Translations under genes and position numbers: made by a program
NCBI RefSeq assembly: GCF_000517265.1
Contig: NZ_AYSJ01000006.1
Coordinates: 1-56,938, forward strand
Length of the DNA stretch: 56,938 nt
DNA from: Photorhabdus khanii NC19
GTDB lineage: Bacteria > Pseudomonadota > Gammaproteobacteria > Enterobacterales > Enterobacteriaceae
Direction of reading: 5' to 3'
Part shown: positions 1 to 8,999 of the stretch, one piece after another
How the letters are laid out: the number at the start of each line of letters is the position of its first letter
How positions within the stretch are numbered: position 1 is the stretch's first letter
Notes under the pieces: model-generated
Told to the model about the DNA's origin: nothing
Databases searched by the model: none
The model's input: the letters and a program-made list of their open reading frames with translations, nothing else

Positions 1-1335
1 CCAATGGTAATAATTTCAAAATAATTTCGTTTTCGTTTATTTTTGTGATGAACATCACGTAATTTAATTTTTTTGTGTAAAAAGACACCGAAAAGACTCT
101 GACTTTTGTTATCCCTGTAACGCAGCCGCTGACGGATAATTCGGATTATCAAGGATGTGAACTGCCTCTTGGTGCTAGCCGTTTCAATGGAATGGAATTT
201 TGGCGATAGGGGAAAAGGGTTTATCCGGATAAATTTAGGTTGCCCTCGTCAGTACCTTGAAAAGGTGATCACCGGTTTAATTCAGTTAAGATCATAAAAT
301 AAAAATACAATATTAATCGGCATCCGATAATGGCGAGATAATCAGGAGTTAAAACAATGACTTTTAATAACAGTTTAAAACCTGATCTCATAAAGTTATC
401 AATGAAAAACGAGAAATAAAAATTGGTTTTATTGATCTTATACACCCCTAAAAAAAGGATAAATAATAATATAAACAGGTTAATCAGGTAATATATTTAC
501 CAAAACGAGCTGACTTTAATAACGCTTTCAACCAAAAATACACTTTGTCATAAACCAATTAAATCATCACCCTCGAAAAACTCGGTATGGGAAAACACCG
601 TAAAAATGGGTTTTAGATGACAAAACAACAGCATTAATCCAATAACAAGGATATGAGATTATATCAAAACATTTAACAGGATTAACCACATTAAGCAAAC
701 TTTCTCAAATAAACGATTTTGCATGGCTGTAAAAATTTTACGTAAAATCAGAAACAATCATTAAAGAAAGCCGATAATCCTTTGAGTTAAATAGATTAGC
801 AACGAAAAGAGAATAAAAAAATTTATTTAGTCGCGTTAAAAATAATTAAAAAAATAGGTATTAATCTTAATATCATTCGCATACCTGTTACCTTCTCTGG
901 TTTTAAATATAGAAAATTAAGTACAGAAAAAGGGAAAACGAAAAAACTCAGTATCAGTTTAATGAAAATGGTAAAGTTAACTATGGATTAAAAAATGGGA
1001 AAAACCATTATATTTAAAAAAACTGCTCAGTGAAAACCATTAATTAAATGAGAATCGTTTTACTCGCGACTGTAATTTAAACTGGCTTTTCACTATTTTA
1101 ACTCGCCAATAGCATAGCTCTTCTACGGTTTGATTAAACCTTTCCTCTTTTTATACCTTTATGATTATTTAACGCTAAAATCAATTTATATCGTTATTTT
1201 CCACACTATTTTTTCTCCCTGTTAAATAACCTTTCATAATAGTGCATTATGTAAAGTGACCTACAATTTTGAATTCTTATTTAACGCTTAAATATCACGA
1301 AGTATTGAAAGGATGAAATTATCAAAAAACAGTGT
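1..1335. other. Decayed AT-rich non-coding stretch
   Basis: No intact gene is visible on either strand. Bases 100-290 are richer in G+C than the rest and could hold the end of a lost element or a structured leader, but I cannot name it. At 344-418 an AGGAG box precedes an ATG whose frame stops after 20 codons. Short peptide-like runs between 640 and 850 are broken by stops, which suggests one or more rotted genes. The product cannot be identified. Confidence 0.5.
44..59. promoter_or_regulatory. Candidate CRP site
   Basis: TGTGA-N6-TCACG matches nine of the ten core bases of the CRP palindrome. No gene follows closely in this window, so the target is unclear; it may be left over from the decayed stretch downstream. 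Confidence 0.45.
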
Positions 1336-1560
1336 TTGATTGCTTTTTTACACAAACTCAGTGCCCAATACGAGAATGGACACATGTTTATATCATTCCA
1401 GCGCGGTTATGTGGAATACAAGATCCAGGCGGTAGGCATTCAGGTTAAATATGTTAACCCGGCTTACAGCAGTAAAACCTGTTCCCGCTGCGATTGTATC
1501 GGTAGACGTAACAAACATCGTTTAGAATGTCCTCACTGCGGTCTCCACACGCACTTAGCT
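1336..1560 (+). pseudogene. IS200/IS605-family TnpB, C-terminal zinc-finger remnant
   Basis: About 75 codons resemble the end of an IS605 OrfB/TnpB accessory protein: a GIQV-x-YVNPAYSSKTCS stretch followed by the four-cysteine zinc finger (CSRC at about residues 50-53 of the remnant, CPHC at about 66-69). The N-terminal half and the RuvC acidic residues are missing. The similarity stops just after the second cysteine pair, where the sequence runs into the end of the convergent cynR gene, so the acquired cassette joins a broken transposon here. The exact junction, near 1545-1560, is uncertain. Known family role: RNA-guided nuclease of IS605 elements; this fragment cannot work. Confidence 0.75.
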
Positions 1561-2432
1561 GTTCCATACTTCAGTGCAAGCTCGATAAATGCCCGCGCCG
1601 CAGCCGTCTGGTACGCTCCTTTTCGCTGCATGAGAACCGCCGTTCTTTGCAGCAGTGAGGGGGTTAGAACAATCGAAACCAATTCCTCCCGGTCACTGGC
1701 AATCTTTGCCGGCAGCAACGTGGCAAGGCCTGTATGTCGGATGATCTCAATGACAGCACTCAGCGAATTGGCCTCCATCAAAACGCGGGGACGAATGTCG
1801 TTCTGCCTGCAATAACGATCGATCTGCTTCCGTGTAGCGAACTCGGACGTGAGGAGAACCAGAGACTCGTTGTTCAGGGCTTTCAGACTCATCGTTCGAC
1901 ACTTTGCAAGGGGATGGCCCTTACAGACAACCAGCGCTAACGTCTCCACCAAAAGTCGTTGTGCGTAGATGTCAGGCGAGTGGATCTCATCAAACGCAAC
2001 CCCGACATCGAGTTCATCATCGACCAGAAGCTCTTCAATGCGCTCCTGCGACATCTCCCGAACCGTCAACGTGACGTTGGGATAGAGATTGTGGAACGAC
2101 TCGACCAAGGGGCCGATAAGGTAAGTCGTGAACGTCGGCGTAACAGCAACGCGCAGAGAACCGCGACTCAGGTCATCAACATCGTGGATCGCCCGCTTTC
2201 CTTCCTCCAAGTCCTGCAATGCCCGTCGTGCGTAGCGGAAATAGACCTCGCCAGCATCCGTCAACCGTGTGGTACGTCCGGTCCGATCAAACAACTGCGC
2301 CCCAAGGGTTTCCTCGAGCTGCTTAATCTGCTGGGACAGTGCCGGCTGAGACACATGCAAGGCTGTAGCGGCACGCGTGAAGCTGTGGTGCTCAGCCACA
2401 GCAAGAAAGTAGTTGATATGTCGTAAAAGCAT
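1533..2432 (-). CDS. cynR: LysR-type activator of the cyanate operon, CynR
   Basis: About 300 residues, collinear with E. coli CynR (299 aa), with which I recall extensive identity. The N-terminal winged helix (about 1-60) contains the typical LysR segment ending in [13 protein letters not shown]. The effector domain (about 90-290) follows and in the family binds cyanate. A start at 2432 is preferred over the ATG at 2444 because it matches the MLxRHINYF start of the family and has GGAG 8 bases upstream. The last few residues and the stop codon come from the adjoining TnpB remnant, so the natural C-terminus is replaced. The gene is divergent from cynT, the usual arrangement. Its G+C-rich codon use differs from the backbone, which suggests transfer. 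Confidence 0.9.
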   Translation of the reverse strand: MLLRHINYFLAVAEHHSFTRAATALHVSQPALSQQIKQLEETLGAQLFDRTGRTTRLTDAGEVYFRYARRALQDLEEGKRAIHDVDDLSRGSLRVAVTPTFTTYLIGPLVESFHNLYPNVTLTVREMSQERIEELLVDDELDVGVAFDEIHSPDIYAQRLLVETLALVVCKGHPLAKCRTMSLKALNNESLVLLTSEFATRKQIDRYCRQNDIRPRVLMEANSLSAVIEIIRHTGLATLLPAKIASDREELVSIVLTPSLLQRTAVLMQRKGAYQTAAARAFIELALKYGTAKCVWRPQ

Positions 2433-2440
2433 GTGGATCT

Positions 2441-2502
2441 CCATAAGGAATGCCTATGGGGTGCATAATAAATCAGTCTGTTACCTTATGGATATCCAGA
2501 AG
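2441..2502. promoter_or_regulatory. Candidate CynR operator region between cynR and cynT
   Basis: An 8-bp inverted repeat, CCATAAGG at 2441-2448 and CCTTATGG at 2484-2491, spans the divergent intergenic region. The right arm is part of an 18-bp near-perfect palindrome (2485-2502) centred on TGGATATCCA. LysR regulators bind such dyads between divergent genes. The assignment to CynR is inferred from position. Confidence 0.5.
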
Positions 2503-2547
2503 TAATCTTCAATCAACCGATTCGTTACACGACACAGAAGATCAACC

Positions 2548-3200
2548 ATGAAAGACATCATCGAAGGCTTTCTGAAATTCCAGCGCGAAGCTTTTCCAAA
2601 GCACGCTGAACTGTTCAAGGACCTGGCAACCCAGCAGAACCCACGCGCACTATTCATCTCCTGCTCCGATAGTTGCCTAGTACCAGAGTTAGTGACCCAA
2701 CGCGAGCCTGGCGATCTGTTCGTGATCCGCAATGCAGGAAACATTGTTCCGTCGTACAGCCCGGAGCCAGGTGGTGTATCTGCCTCCGTTGAATACGCGG
2801 TCGCCGCACTGCGTGTCTCGGACATCGTGATTTGCGGCCATTCCGACTGTGGCGCGATGACCGCTATTGCGGCCTGCAAGTGCATGGATCATATGCCGGC
2901 AGTTGGCTGCGCTATGCGGATTCCGCTCGCATTGTCAACGAAGCACGCAACCACAAGAACCAGCACGATCATGTCGAGTCTATGGTGCGCGAGAACGTGA
3001 TTGCACAGCTCGCGAACATCCAGACGCATCCCTCCGTTCGCCTAGCGCTCGAAGAGGGATGCGTCGCCCTGCACGGTTGGATCTACGATATCGAAAGCGG
3101 GTGCATCAATGCGTATGACGGTGCCACCAGCAAGTTTGTCTCGCTCGCGAACAACCCTGAAGTCCGCGCCAATCCCATCCAGCTCCTTACAGCTGTTTGA
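2548..3200 (+). pseudogene. cynT: cynT, beta-carbonic anhydrase, broken by frameshift and active-site change
   Basis: CynT returns the CO2 released by cyanase to bicarbonate, the co-substrate of cyanate breakdown. Codons from 2548 match E. coli CynT closely to about 2905 (CMDHMPAV). The match then resumes at WLRYADSAR in the next frame and runs to 3200. Compared with the E. coli protein, about seven bases are missing at roughly 2905-2910, so no full-length enzyme is made. In addition, the zinc/active-site motif CxDxR of beta-carbonic anhydrases reads CSDSC at about residue 41, replacing the Arg of the catalytic Asp-Arg dyad (CGC to TGC would do this). Two independent lesions indicate decay. 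It lies between cynR and cynS as in E. coli. Confidence 0.9.
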
Positions 3201-3232
3201 CCTTCAACTTCCAATATAAAAGAGGTATCACT

Positions 3233-3703
3233 ATGATCCAGTCTCAAACCAGCAAGAACGCCCGTCATGCCCTGTCGGAAGTCATTCTCATTGCCAAAGC
3301 CAAGAAGGATCTCTCCTTCGCCCAGATCACCGAAGGCACTGGCCTGAACGAGGCTTTCGTCACTGCGGCGCTGCTCGGTCAGCACGCGCTACCGGCTGAC
3401 GCTGCCAAGGTGGTAGGTAACAAGCTGGCCCTCGACGCCGACGCCATGGCACTTCTACAAACCGTCCCGCTACGCGGCTGCATTGAGGATAGCGTGCCGA
3501 CCGACCCAACCATGTACCGCTTCTACGAGATGCTACAGGTCTACGGCACCACTCTAAAAGTCCTGATTCACGAGAAGTTCGGTGACAGTATCATCAGTGC
3601 CATCAACTTCAAGCTGGACTTGAAGAAGGTCGAAGATCCGGAAGGCGGATCGCGCGCCGTGATCATCCTGGACGGCAAGTATCTGCCGACCAAGCCGTTC
3701 TAA
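3233..3703 (+). CDS. cynS: Cyanate hydratase (cyanase)
   Basis: The 156-residue product has the same length as E. coli CynS. It converts cyanate and bicarbonate to ammonia and CO2 through carbamate, as a cytosolic decamer. Residues 1-75 form the helical N-terminal domain. The C-terminal catalytic domain has [13 protein letters not shown] carrying Arg96 and Glu99, and the [11 protein letters not shown] segment carrying Ser122, so all three catalytic residues are present. The ATG at 3233 is chosen because it matches the family start (MIQSQ) and has an AGAGG box just upstream. The gene appears intact although cynT upstream is broken; free cellular bicarbonate could still support activity. Confidence 0.96.
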   Translation: MIQSQTSKNARHALSEVILIAKAKKDLSFAQITEGTGLNEAFVTAALLGQHALPADAAKVVGNKLALDADAMALLQTVPLRGCIEDSVPTDPTMYRFYEMLQVYGTTLKVLIHEKFGDSIISAINFKLDLKKVEDPEGGSRAVIILDGKYLPTKPF

Positions 3704-3859
3704 CCCGCTGGCTGTTGCCAGAAATCATTGCCCGTCACCGCAATCGGGTAACCTTGGCAATGAGTAACGCGGCGTGGTCATTGGTGGCTCGTTCCATCGC
3801 GAACTCTCGGAGTCGGCAACCACGCCTTGGTTCAATCTATTTCCAATGAGGTTTTTCTC

Positions 3860-4327
3860 ATGAATTTTGTAAAACGCACTATCGACCTTGCGATGAAAAA
3901 TGTAGAGGAAGGGGGCCGGCCGTTCGCCACCGTGATCGTACATGACGGCAACATCATCGCTGAAAGCCCGAACCTGGTAGCGCAGACCAGCGATCCGACC
4001 GCACACGCGGAAATCCTGGCCGTACGGGAAGCGTGCAAGAAGCTCGGGACCGAGCACCTGACCGACTGCGATATCTACATTCTCGCCAGCCCCTGCCCTA
4101 TGTGCCTAGGCTCGCTCTACTACTGTAGTCCGAAACAGGTCATCTACATCACCACACGCGAAGACTACGCACCATTCTACAAGGATGATCGCAAGTACTT
4201 CGAGCTGGATACGTTCTACGCAGAGTACGCGAAGCCCATCGAGGAACGCCGCCTGCCCATGATCCAGAAGAAGGACGAAAGCGCTATCAAGGTGTACCAA
4301 CGCTGGCAAAAGCTGAACAAGAAGTGA
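3860..4327 (+). CDS. GuaD-like nucleobase deaminase (cytidine deaminase superfamily)
   Basis: A 155-residue zinc deaminase. HAE (about residues 54-56) supplies the zinc His and the proton-shuttling Glu, and PCPMC (about 84-88) supplies the two zinc Cys. The PCPMCLGSLYY segment and the C-terminal KPIEERRLP region resemble Bacillus-type guanine deaminase GuaD more than tRNA deaminase TadA. A start at ATG 3860 removes an unlikely 11-residue extension. It follows cynS after about 155 bases in the same direction and shares the G+C-rich composition, so it probably arrived with the cyn genes. Guanine deamination (to xanthine and ammonia) is the best guess; the substrate is not proven by sequence. 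Confidence 0.8.
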   Translation: MNFVKRTIDLAMKNVEEGGRPFATVIVHDGNIIAESPNLVAQTSDPTAHAEILAVREACKKLGTEHLTDCDIYILASPCPMCLGSLYYCSPKQVIYITTREDYAPFYKDDRKYFELDTFYAEYAKPIEERRLPMIQKKDESAIKVYQRWQKLNKK

Positions 4328-4699
4328 TTCTCGAGCTTCTGGTCGGGGTAGAACGAACCGAGACATCCAGAATTTGAGATAGACATGGCGAATAGTCAAT
4401 GCGGAGTGATTGGGTAGGTCTACATCAACTCAACCCTCAATAATGTTTCTGCATATTAATATGCTCGCGCATCAGGTTCAGTGGGAGAGAAGCTATAAAA
4501 CGCGATATTTAGTCTTCACCGGTTTTTAACTCATCAACCAAGAGAGTCTGTGTAAACAGATTCTCTCTTTTTTGTCCGTTGCTATTTTTAAACAAAACTC
4601 AGGCTATTAACTACATATCACATTTTTCCTGAATAAATCCGCATCTTGCCGTACAATTCCTCCTTTCCCATCTTATTTATTTAATTACCGGAAGAACGA
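4328..4699. other. Right edge of the cyn cassette and spacer before yhdT
   Basis: No gene is visible. G+C-rich sequence fades into AT-rich host sequence at about 4330-4450, which probably marks the right end of the acquired segment. No perfect terminal repeats were recognised. In E. coli accBC precede yhdT; the terminator annotated at 4541-4573 could be the relic of that operon end, with the accBC genes left of the window. Confidence 0.45.
4541..4573 (+). terminator. Rho-independent terminator
   Basis: AGAGAGTCTG pairs with CAGATTCTCT over 10 bp with one G-U pair, loop of six bases, followed by a run of T. It faces rightwards upstream of yhdT. Confidence 0.75.
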
Positions 4700-4942
4700 A
4701 TGGACAGACGATTTGTTCAATCCCATAAAGAAGCACGCTGGGCTGTGTTCCTGACACTTGCTTATCTCATTGGCTGGCTGATAACAGCCTATTTACCCAG
4801 TGATGCCCCGGGTGTCACGGGCTTACCTCGTTGGTTTGAAATGGCATGTCTGCTACTACCCGTAGTATTTATCATCCTCTGCTGGTTAATGGTGAAGTTT
4901 ATTTTCAAAGAAGTCCCGCTGGAGGATGAGAATGCAAAGTGA
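4700..4942 (+). CDS. yhdT: YhdT family small membrane protein
   Basis: An 80-residue inner-membrane protein with two hydrophobic segments (about 14-33 and 48-69) and a short charged tail. It matches YhdT, the DUF997 protein that sits immediately before panF in enterobacteria and overlaps it, as here (11 bases). The function is unknown; co-translation with panF suggests a link with the pantothenate transporter. The start ATG at 4700 follows a CCGGAAGAACGA segment that can act as ribosome binding site. Confidence 0.92.
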   Translation: MDRRFVQSHKEARWAVFLTLAYLIGWLITAYLPSDAPGVTGLPRWFEMACLLLPVVFIILCWLMVKFIFKEVPLEDENAK

Positions 4943-6377
4943 CGTTATCTTACCTCTGCTAGGCTATCTTGCGCTGGTATTTCTTCTGTCAATCTACGCT
5001 TACCGGCACCGCCAGAAAGGCACCTTCCTGACTGAGTATTTCCTGGGTAACCGTTCAATGGGCGGCTTTGTACTGGCAATGACTATTACCGCCACCTATA
5101 TCAGTGCCAGCTCATTTATTGGCGGGCCAGGAGCAGCCTATAAATATGGTCTGGGATGGGTATTACTGTCGCTGATTCAGTTACCGGCAATATGGCTTTC
5201 CCTTGGTGTATTGGGTAAGAAATTTGCCATTCTTGCTCGTCGCTATAATGCCGTCACCCTCAATGACATGTTGTATGCCCGTTATGGCAGTCGTCTCCTA
5301 GTTTGGTTTGCCAGCCTGAGTCTTTTAGTCGCTTTTGTCGGCGCGATGACCGTTCAGTTTATTGGCGGTGCACGCCTGCTGGAAACTGCCGCAGGTATCC
5401 CTTATGGCACCGGATTAATGATTTTCGGTGTCTCTATCGCGCTCTATACCGCATTTGGCGGCTTCAGAGCGAGTGTCCTCAATGATGCCCTGCAAGGGCT
5501 GGTCATGCTGTTCGGCACCGTTTTGCTGTTGGTAGCGATTATCTATAAAACAGGTGGTCTGGCGGAAGCAGTCGCCACATTACGAACGATCAATCCTGAA
5601 CTCGTTTCCCCACAAGGGGCGGACCATATCCTTAGCTGGCCTTTCATGGCATCATTCTGGGTATTGGTCTGTTTTGGTGTCATTGGGCTACCACATACCG
5701 CCGTTCGTTGTATCTCCTACCGCGACAGCAAAGCTGTCCATCGTGGAATTATCATCGGCACCATTGTCATGGCAATCCTCATGTTTGGTATGCACCTGGC
5801 AGGAGCCCTTGGCCGGGCAATTATTCCTGATCTGGCCATTCCCGATCAAGTCATCCCAACATTAATGATCACCGTCTTGCCTCCATTCGCTGCCGGAATC
5901 TTTCTGGCCGCACCGATGGCAGCAATTATGTCAACGATTAATGCACAATTGTTACAATCTTCTGCGACAATCGTGAAAGATCTCTATCTAAACCTGTTTC
6001 CACAACAAATCGTACAGGAGAAAAAACTGGCCCGGATTTCCAGTCTTTCAACCCTGGTTATTGGTTTGTTACTACTTTTAGCGGCCTGGCACCCACCAGA
6101 GATGATTATCTGGTTGAATCTACTGGCTTTCGGTGGCTTACAGGCCGTATTCCTATGGCCATTAGTGCTGGGACTGTACTGGGAAAAAGCCAATGCATAT
6201 GGCGCTGTCAGTTCGATGATTACAGGGGCAGCAAGTTACACTCTGCTCGCCAGTTCCGATGTTTATCTATTAGACTTCCATCCGATCGTACCATCACTGC
6301 TACTCAGCCTGTTGGCTTTCGGGATTGGTAATACCATCGGCCACCGGTTGCCACAATGGGTGGCCAAGGTTTATTAA
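4932..6377 (+). CDS. panF: Sodium/pantothenate symporter
   Basis: A 481-residue sodium:solute symporter (SSS family) with about 12-13 membrane helices. It takes up pantothenate, the precursor of coenzyme A, together with Na+. Strong identity to E. coli PanF is seen throughout, for example NAVTLNDML, GAMTVQFIGGARLLE and ASSFIGGPGAAY. The ATG at 4932 is preferred to the one at 4926, because GGAGG at 4921-4925 would abut 4926 but sits at a normal distance from 4932. The gene overlaps the end of yhdT and is followed by prmA in the usual order. Confidence 0.96.
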   Translation: MQSDVILPLLGYLALVFLLSIYAYRHRQKGTFLTEYFLGNRSMGGFVLAMTITATYISASSFIGGPGAAYKYGLGWVLLSLIQLPAIWLSLGVLGKKFAILARRYNAVTLNDMLYARYGSRLLVWFASLSLLVAFVGAMTVQFIGGARLLETAAGIPYGTGLMIFGVSIALYTAFGGFRASVLNDALQGLVMLFGTVLLLVAIIYKTGGLAEAVATLRTINPELVSPQGADHILSWPFMASFWVLVCFGVIGLPHTAVRCISYRDSKAVHRGIIIGTIVMAILMFGMHLAGALGRAIIPDLAIPDQVIPTLMITVLPPFAAGIFLAAPMAAIMSTINAQLLQSSATIVKDLYLNLFPQQIVQEKKLARISSLSTLVIGLLLLLAAWHPPEMIIWLNLLAFGGLQAVFLWPLVLGLYWEKANAYGAVSSMITGAASYTLLASSDVYLLDFHPIVPSLLLSLLAFGIGNTIGHRLPQWVAKVY

Positions 6378-6418
6378 GCGGGTCGTTTTAACCTATTTTT
6401 TAATTAAAGAGAATTTTT

Positions 6419-7309
6419 ATGCCTTGGATACAACTTCGATTAAATACCACAGGACAGCTGGCAGAATCCCTGGGGGATAATCTAATGGAAAGTGGAGCAG
6501 TATCAGTCACCTTTCAGGACAGCCACGATAACCCTGTATTCGAACCTCTGCCAGGCGAGACCCGTTTATGGGGAGATACAGATGTTATCGGACTTTATGA
6601 TGCTGAAACGGATATGAAAGCCGTTATCAGCCAGCTCGAACAAGTTCCTCAGTTAGGTCAAGGATTTATTCATAAGATCGAGCAATTGGAAGACAAAGAC
6701 TGGGAACGTGAATGGATGGATAACTTCCACCCAATGCGCTTTGGTAACCGCTTGTGGGTCTGCCCAAGCTGGCGTGACGTTCCTGATCCAGATGCCGTTA
6801 ACGTCATGCTGGACCCTGGACTGGCTTTTGGTACAGGCACCCACCCAACCACATCGTTATGCCTGCAATGGTTGGACAGCCTCAATCTGGAGGGTAAAAC
6901 CCTCATTGATTTTGGTTGTGGCTCCGGCATATTGGCAATTGCAGCGCTAAAACTCGGTGCCGCACACGCTATCGGCATAGATATCGATCCGCAAGCCATT
7001 CAGGCCAGCCGCGATAACGCAGAGCGTAATGGCGTTCTAGGGCGTTTAACGCTATATTTGGCGAAAGATCAGCCAAACGATCTTGAATCTGATATAGTAA
7101 TTGCTAATATTCTGGCAGGCCCTCTACGTGAACTTGCTCCTATAATCGGTGCATTACCAAAATCGGGTGGCCTGTTAGGTTTATCGGGTATTTTAGCAAG
7201 TCAGGCAGAAAGTGTTATTCAAGCCTATACTGATAAATTCATGATCGACCCTGTTGCGGAGCAGGAAGAATGGTGTCGGATATCTGGGGTAAGAATAGTA
7301 ACAAATTAA
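6419..7309 (+). CDS. prmA: Ribosomal protein L11 methyltransferase
   Basis: A 296-residue class I SAM-dependent methyltransferase that trimethylates lysines and the N-terminus of ribosomal protein L11. The N-terminal domain (about 1-95) recognises L11. The SAM motif [18 protein letters not shown] lies at about 163-180, and the catalytic-pocket motif ANILAGPL near 228-235. The length matches the family (293 aa in E. coli). Downstream of panF as in E. coli. A 264-base spacer containing the dusB-fis promoter follows. Confidence 0.96.
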   Translation: MPWIQLRLNTTGQLAESLGDNLMESGAVSVTFQDSHDNPVFEPLPGETRLWGDTDVIGLYDAETDMKAVISQLEQVPQLGQGFIHKIEQLEDKDWEREWMDNFHPMRFGNRLWVCPSWRDVPDPDAVNVMLDPGLAFGTGTHPTTSLCLQWLDSLNLEGKTLIDFGCGSGILAIAALKLGAAHAIGIDIDPQAIQASRDNAERNGVLGRLTLYLAKDQPNDLESDIVIANILAGPLRELAPIIGALPKSGGLLGLSGILASQAESVIQAYTDKFMIDPVAEQEEWCRISGVRIVTN

Positions 7310-7507
7310 GATTATTTTATCTTTGTTATGATGGCGAGAGTAATTTTTGATCACTCACTGATGATAATCCGTGCTATCAGCAAACTGGCTGATAGAAAAA
7401 TCTTGAGTGATAAACTTTACCGATAACGTATAACACCATGTTATTTATGAATAATTATATTTATCTCAGAAGGATAGCTGGAAAAAAGTTGTAACAAATG
7501 TCGATTT

Positions 7508-7559
7508 GCTCAAAGTTTGGCCTTTCATATTTTGCGAAAAATGCGTAATATACGCGCCC
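7508..7559 (+). promoter_or_regulatory. dusB-fis promoter with upstream Fis site
   Basis: TTTCAT (7523-7528) and TAATAT (7546-7551) with 17-bp spacing, then a G+C-rich discriminator (ACGCGCCC) and a predicted start at C 7558-7559. The sequence is almost base for base the E. coli fis promoter. The discriminator and C start fit its known growth-rate/stringent and CTP control. A Fis-like site, GCTCAAAGTTTGGCC, lies at 7508-7522 just above -35, consistent with autorepression. Confidence 0.88.
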
Positions 7560-7593
7560 TTGCAGTCACAGTATGGCCACTCTTTCTTCGTCT

Positions 7594-8559
7594 ATGCGTA
7601 TCGGACAATACCAGCTGAAAAACTGTCTTATTGCGGCCCCAATGGCTGGCATAACTGACCGTCCGTTTCGGTCACTATGTTACGAAATGGGTGCAGGTAT
7701 GACAGTATCGGAAATGCTATCTTCCAACCCACAGGTCTGGAAGACAGACAAATCCCGGCTACGTATGGTTCACAGTGACGAACTGGGAATTCGTTCTGTG
7801 CAAATTGCCGGCAATGATCCTGATGAAATGGCAGCAGCAGCGAAGATTAACGTCGCTAATGGTGCTCAGATTATTGATATCAACATGGGGTGCCCAGCCA
7901 AGAAAGTGAATCGTAAGCTGGCAGGTTCGGCTTTATTGCGTTACCCGGAATGGGTCGAAAAGATCCTATCCGCGGTTGTAAACGCAGTAGATGTTCCTGT
8001 TACGCTGAAAATCCGCACTGGATGGTCGCCAGAAGAACGAAATTGTGTAAAGATTGCCCAACTGGCCGAGCATTGTGGTATTCAGGCTCTGACGATTCAC
8101 GGCAGGACTCGCTCCTGTTTGTTTAACGGAGAAGCAGAGTACGACAATATTCGGACAGTTAAGCAGACTGTTGCCATCCCGGTTATTGCCAATGGTGACA
8201 TAACTGACCCGCTTAAGGCCAGAGCAGTGCTTGAATACACTGGGGCTGATGCCCTGATGATAGGCCGCGCTGCTCAGGGAAGACCCTGGATCTTCCGGGA
8301 AATCCAGCATTATCTGGAAACAGGGGAATTGCTGCCACCGATGCCGATTGGCGAGGTGCAGCATTTAATGAACGAGCATATACGGGAATTGCACGACTTT
8401 TATGGTCCAGGCAAGGGAGCCCGTATCGCACGTAAGCATGTATCCTGGTATCTCCGGGAACATGCTCCTGATGACCAGTTCCGGCGCACATTCAACACCA
8501 TAGAGGATGCCAGCGAACAGCTGGAGGTGTTGAAGGCATATTTCGAAAATTTTGCGTAA
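7594..8559 (+). CDS. dusB: tRNA-dihydrouridine synthase B
   Basis: A 321-residue FMN enzyme that reduces uridine (U17 in E. coli) in tRNA. A TIM-barrel domain at about 1-240 carries AAPMAGITD near the FMN site, the active-site cysteine in NMGCPAKK and the IHGRTR segment; the C-terminal helical tRNA-binding domain ends in AYFENFA. The start at 7594 (MRIGQYQL) agrees with E. coli; an ATG at 7573 is possible, but neither has a clear Shine-Dalgarno. It shares a transcript with fis, with which it is separated by about 25 bases. Confidence 0.95.
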   Translation: MRIGQYQLKNCLIAAPMAGITDRPFRSLCYEMGAGMTVSEMLSSNPQVWKTDKSRLRMVHSDELGIRSVQIAGNDPDEMAAAAKINVANGAQIIDINMGCPAKKVNRKLAGSALLRYPEWVEKILSAVVNAVDVPVTLKIRTGWSPEERNCVKIAQLAEHCGIQALTIHGRTRSCLFNGEAEYDNIRTVKQTVAIPVIANGDITDPLKARAVLEYTGADALMIGRAAQGRPWIFREIQHYLETGELLPPMPIGEVQHLMNEHIRELHDFYGPGKGARIARKHVSWYLREHAPDDQFRRTFNTIEDASEQLEVLKAYFENFA

Positions 8560-8584
8560 TATAAAGAAAAGAGCTGACAGAACT

Positions 8585-8881
8585 ATGTTCGAACAACGCG
8601 TAAATTCTGACGTACTAACCGTTGCTACTGTAAATTCACAAGATCAGGTTACTCAAAAACCTTTGCGTGACTCAGTTAAACAAGCACTGAAGAACTATTT
8701 TGCTCAACTAAATGGTCAGGATGTTAATGACCTGTATGAGTTGGTACTGGCTGAGGTGGAGCAGCCATTGTTGGACATGGTGATGCAATACACCCGTGGC
8801 AACCAAACACGTGCTGCCCTGATGATGGGCATCAACCGTGGCACACTGCGTAAGAAATTGAAAAAATATGGCATGAACTAA
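8585..8881 (+). CDS. fis: Nucleoid-associated DNA-binding protein Fis
   Basis: 98 residues, the exact family length, and virtually identical to E. coli Fis (the one difference I noticed is Ala for Ser at about residue 14). The flexible N-terminal beta-hairpin arms (about 10-26) are followed by dimerisation helices and the C-terminal helix-turn-helix (about 74-95, [15 protein letters not shown]). It bends DNA, activates rRNA promoters and assists site-specific recombinases. The ATG at 8585 is fixed by homology. Second gene of the dusB-fis operon. Confidence 0.98.
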   Translation: MFEQRVNSDVLTVATVNSQDQVTQKPLRDSVKQALKNYFAQLNGQDVNDLYELVLAEVEQPLLDMVMQYTRGNQTRAALMMGINRGTLRKKLKKYGMN

Positions 8882-8901
8882 TAACTATCAATTAGTTCAT
8901 C

Positions 8902-8940
8902 AAAAAAGGCACTTTACCTTTTGGTAAAGTACCTTTTTTG
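8902..8940 (+). terminator. fis terminator
   Basis: GGCACTTTACC and GGTAAAGTACC form a stem with a TTTT loop, preceded by A6 and followed by T6, so it can work in both directions. Confidence 0.9.
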
Positions 8941-8999
8941 CCTAATCAAGAAAAGTAATGTCACATTTTAGGGGCCTTACGCGAAAAAATGCAGATTAT

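Noticed and set aside
1959..2426. Plus-strand 155-codon frame opposite cynR
   Set aside because: Antisense shadow of a well-supported LysR gene; composition is Arg/Gln-rich and no similarity was recognised.
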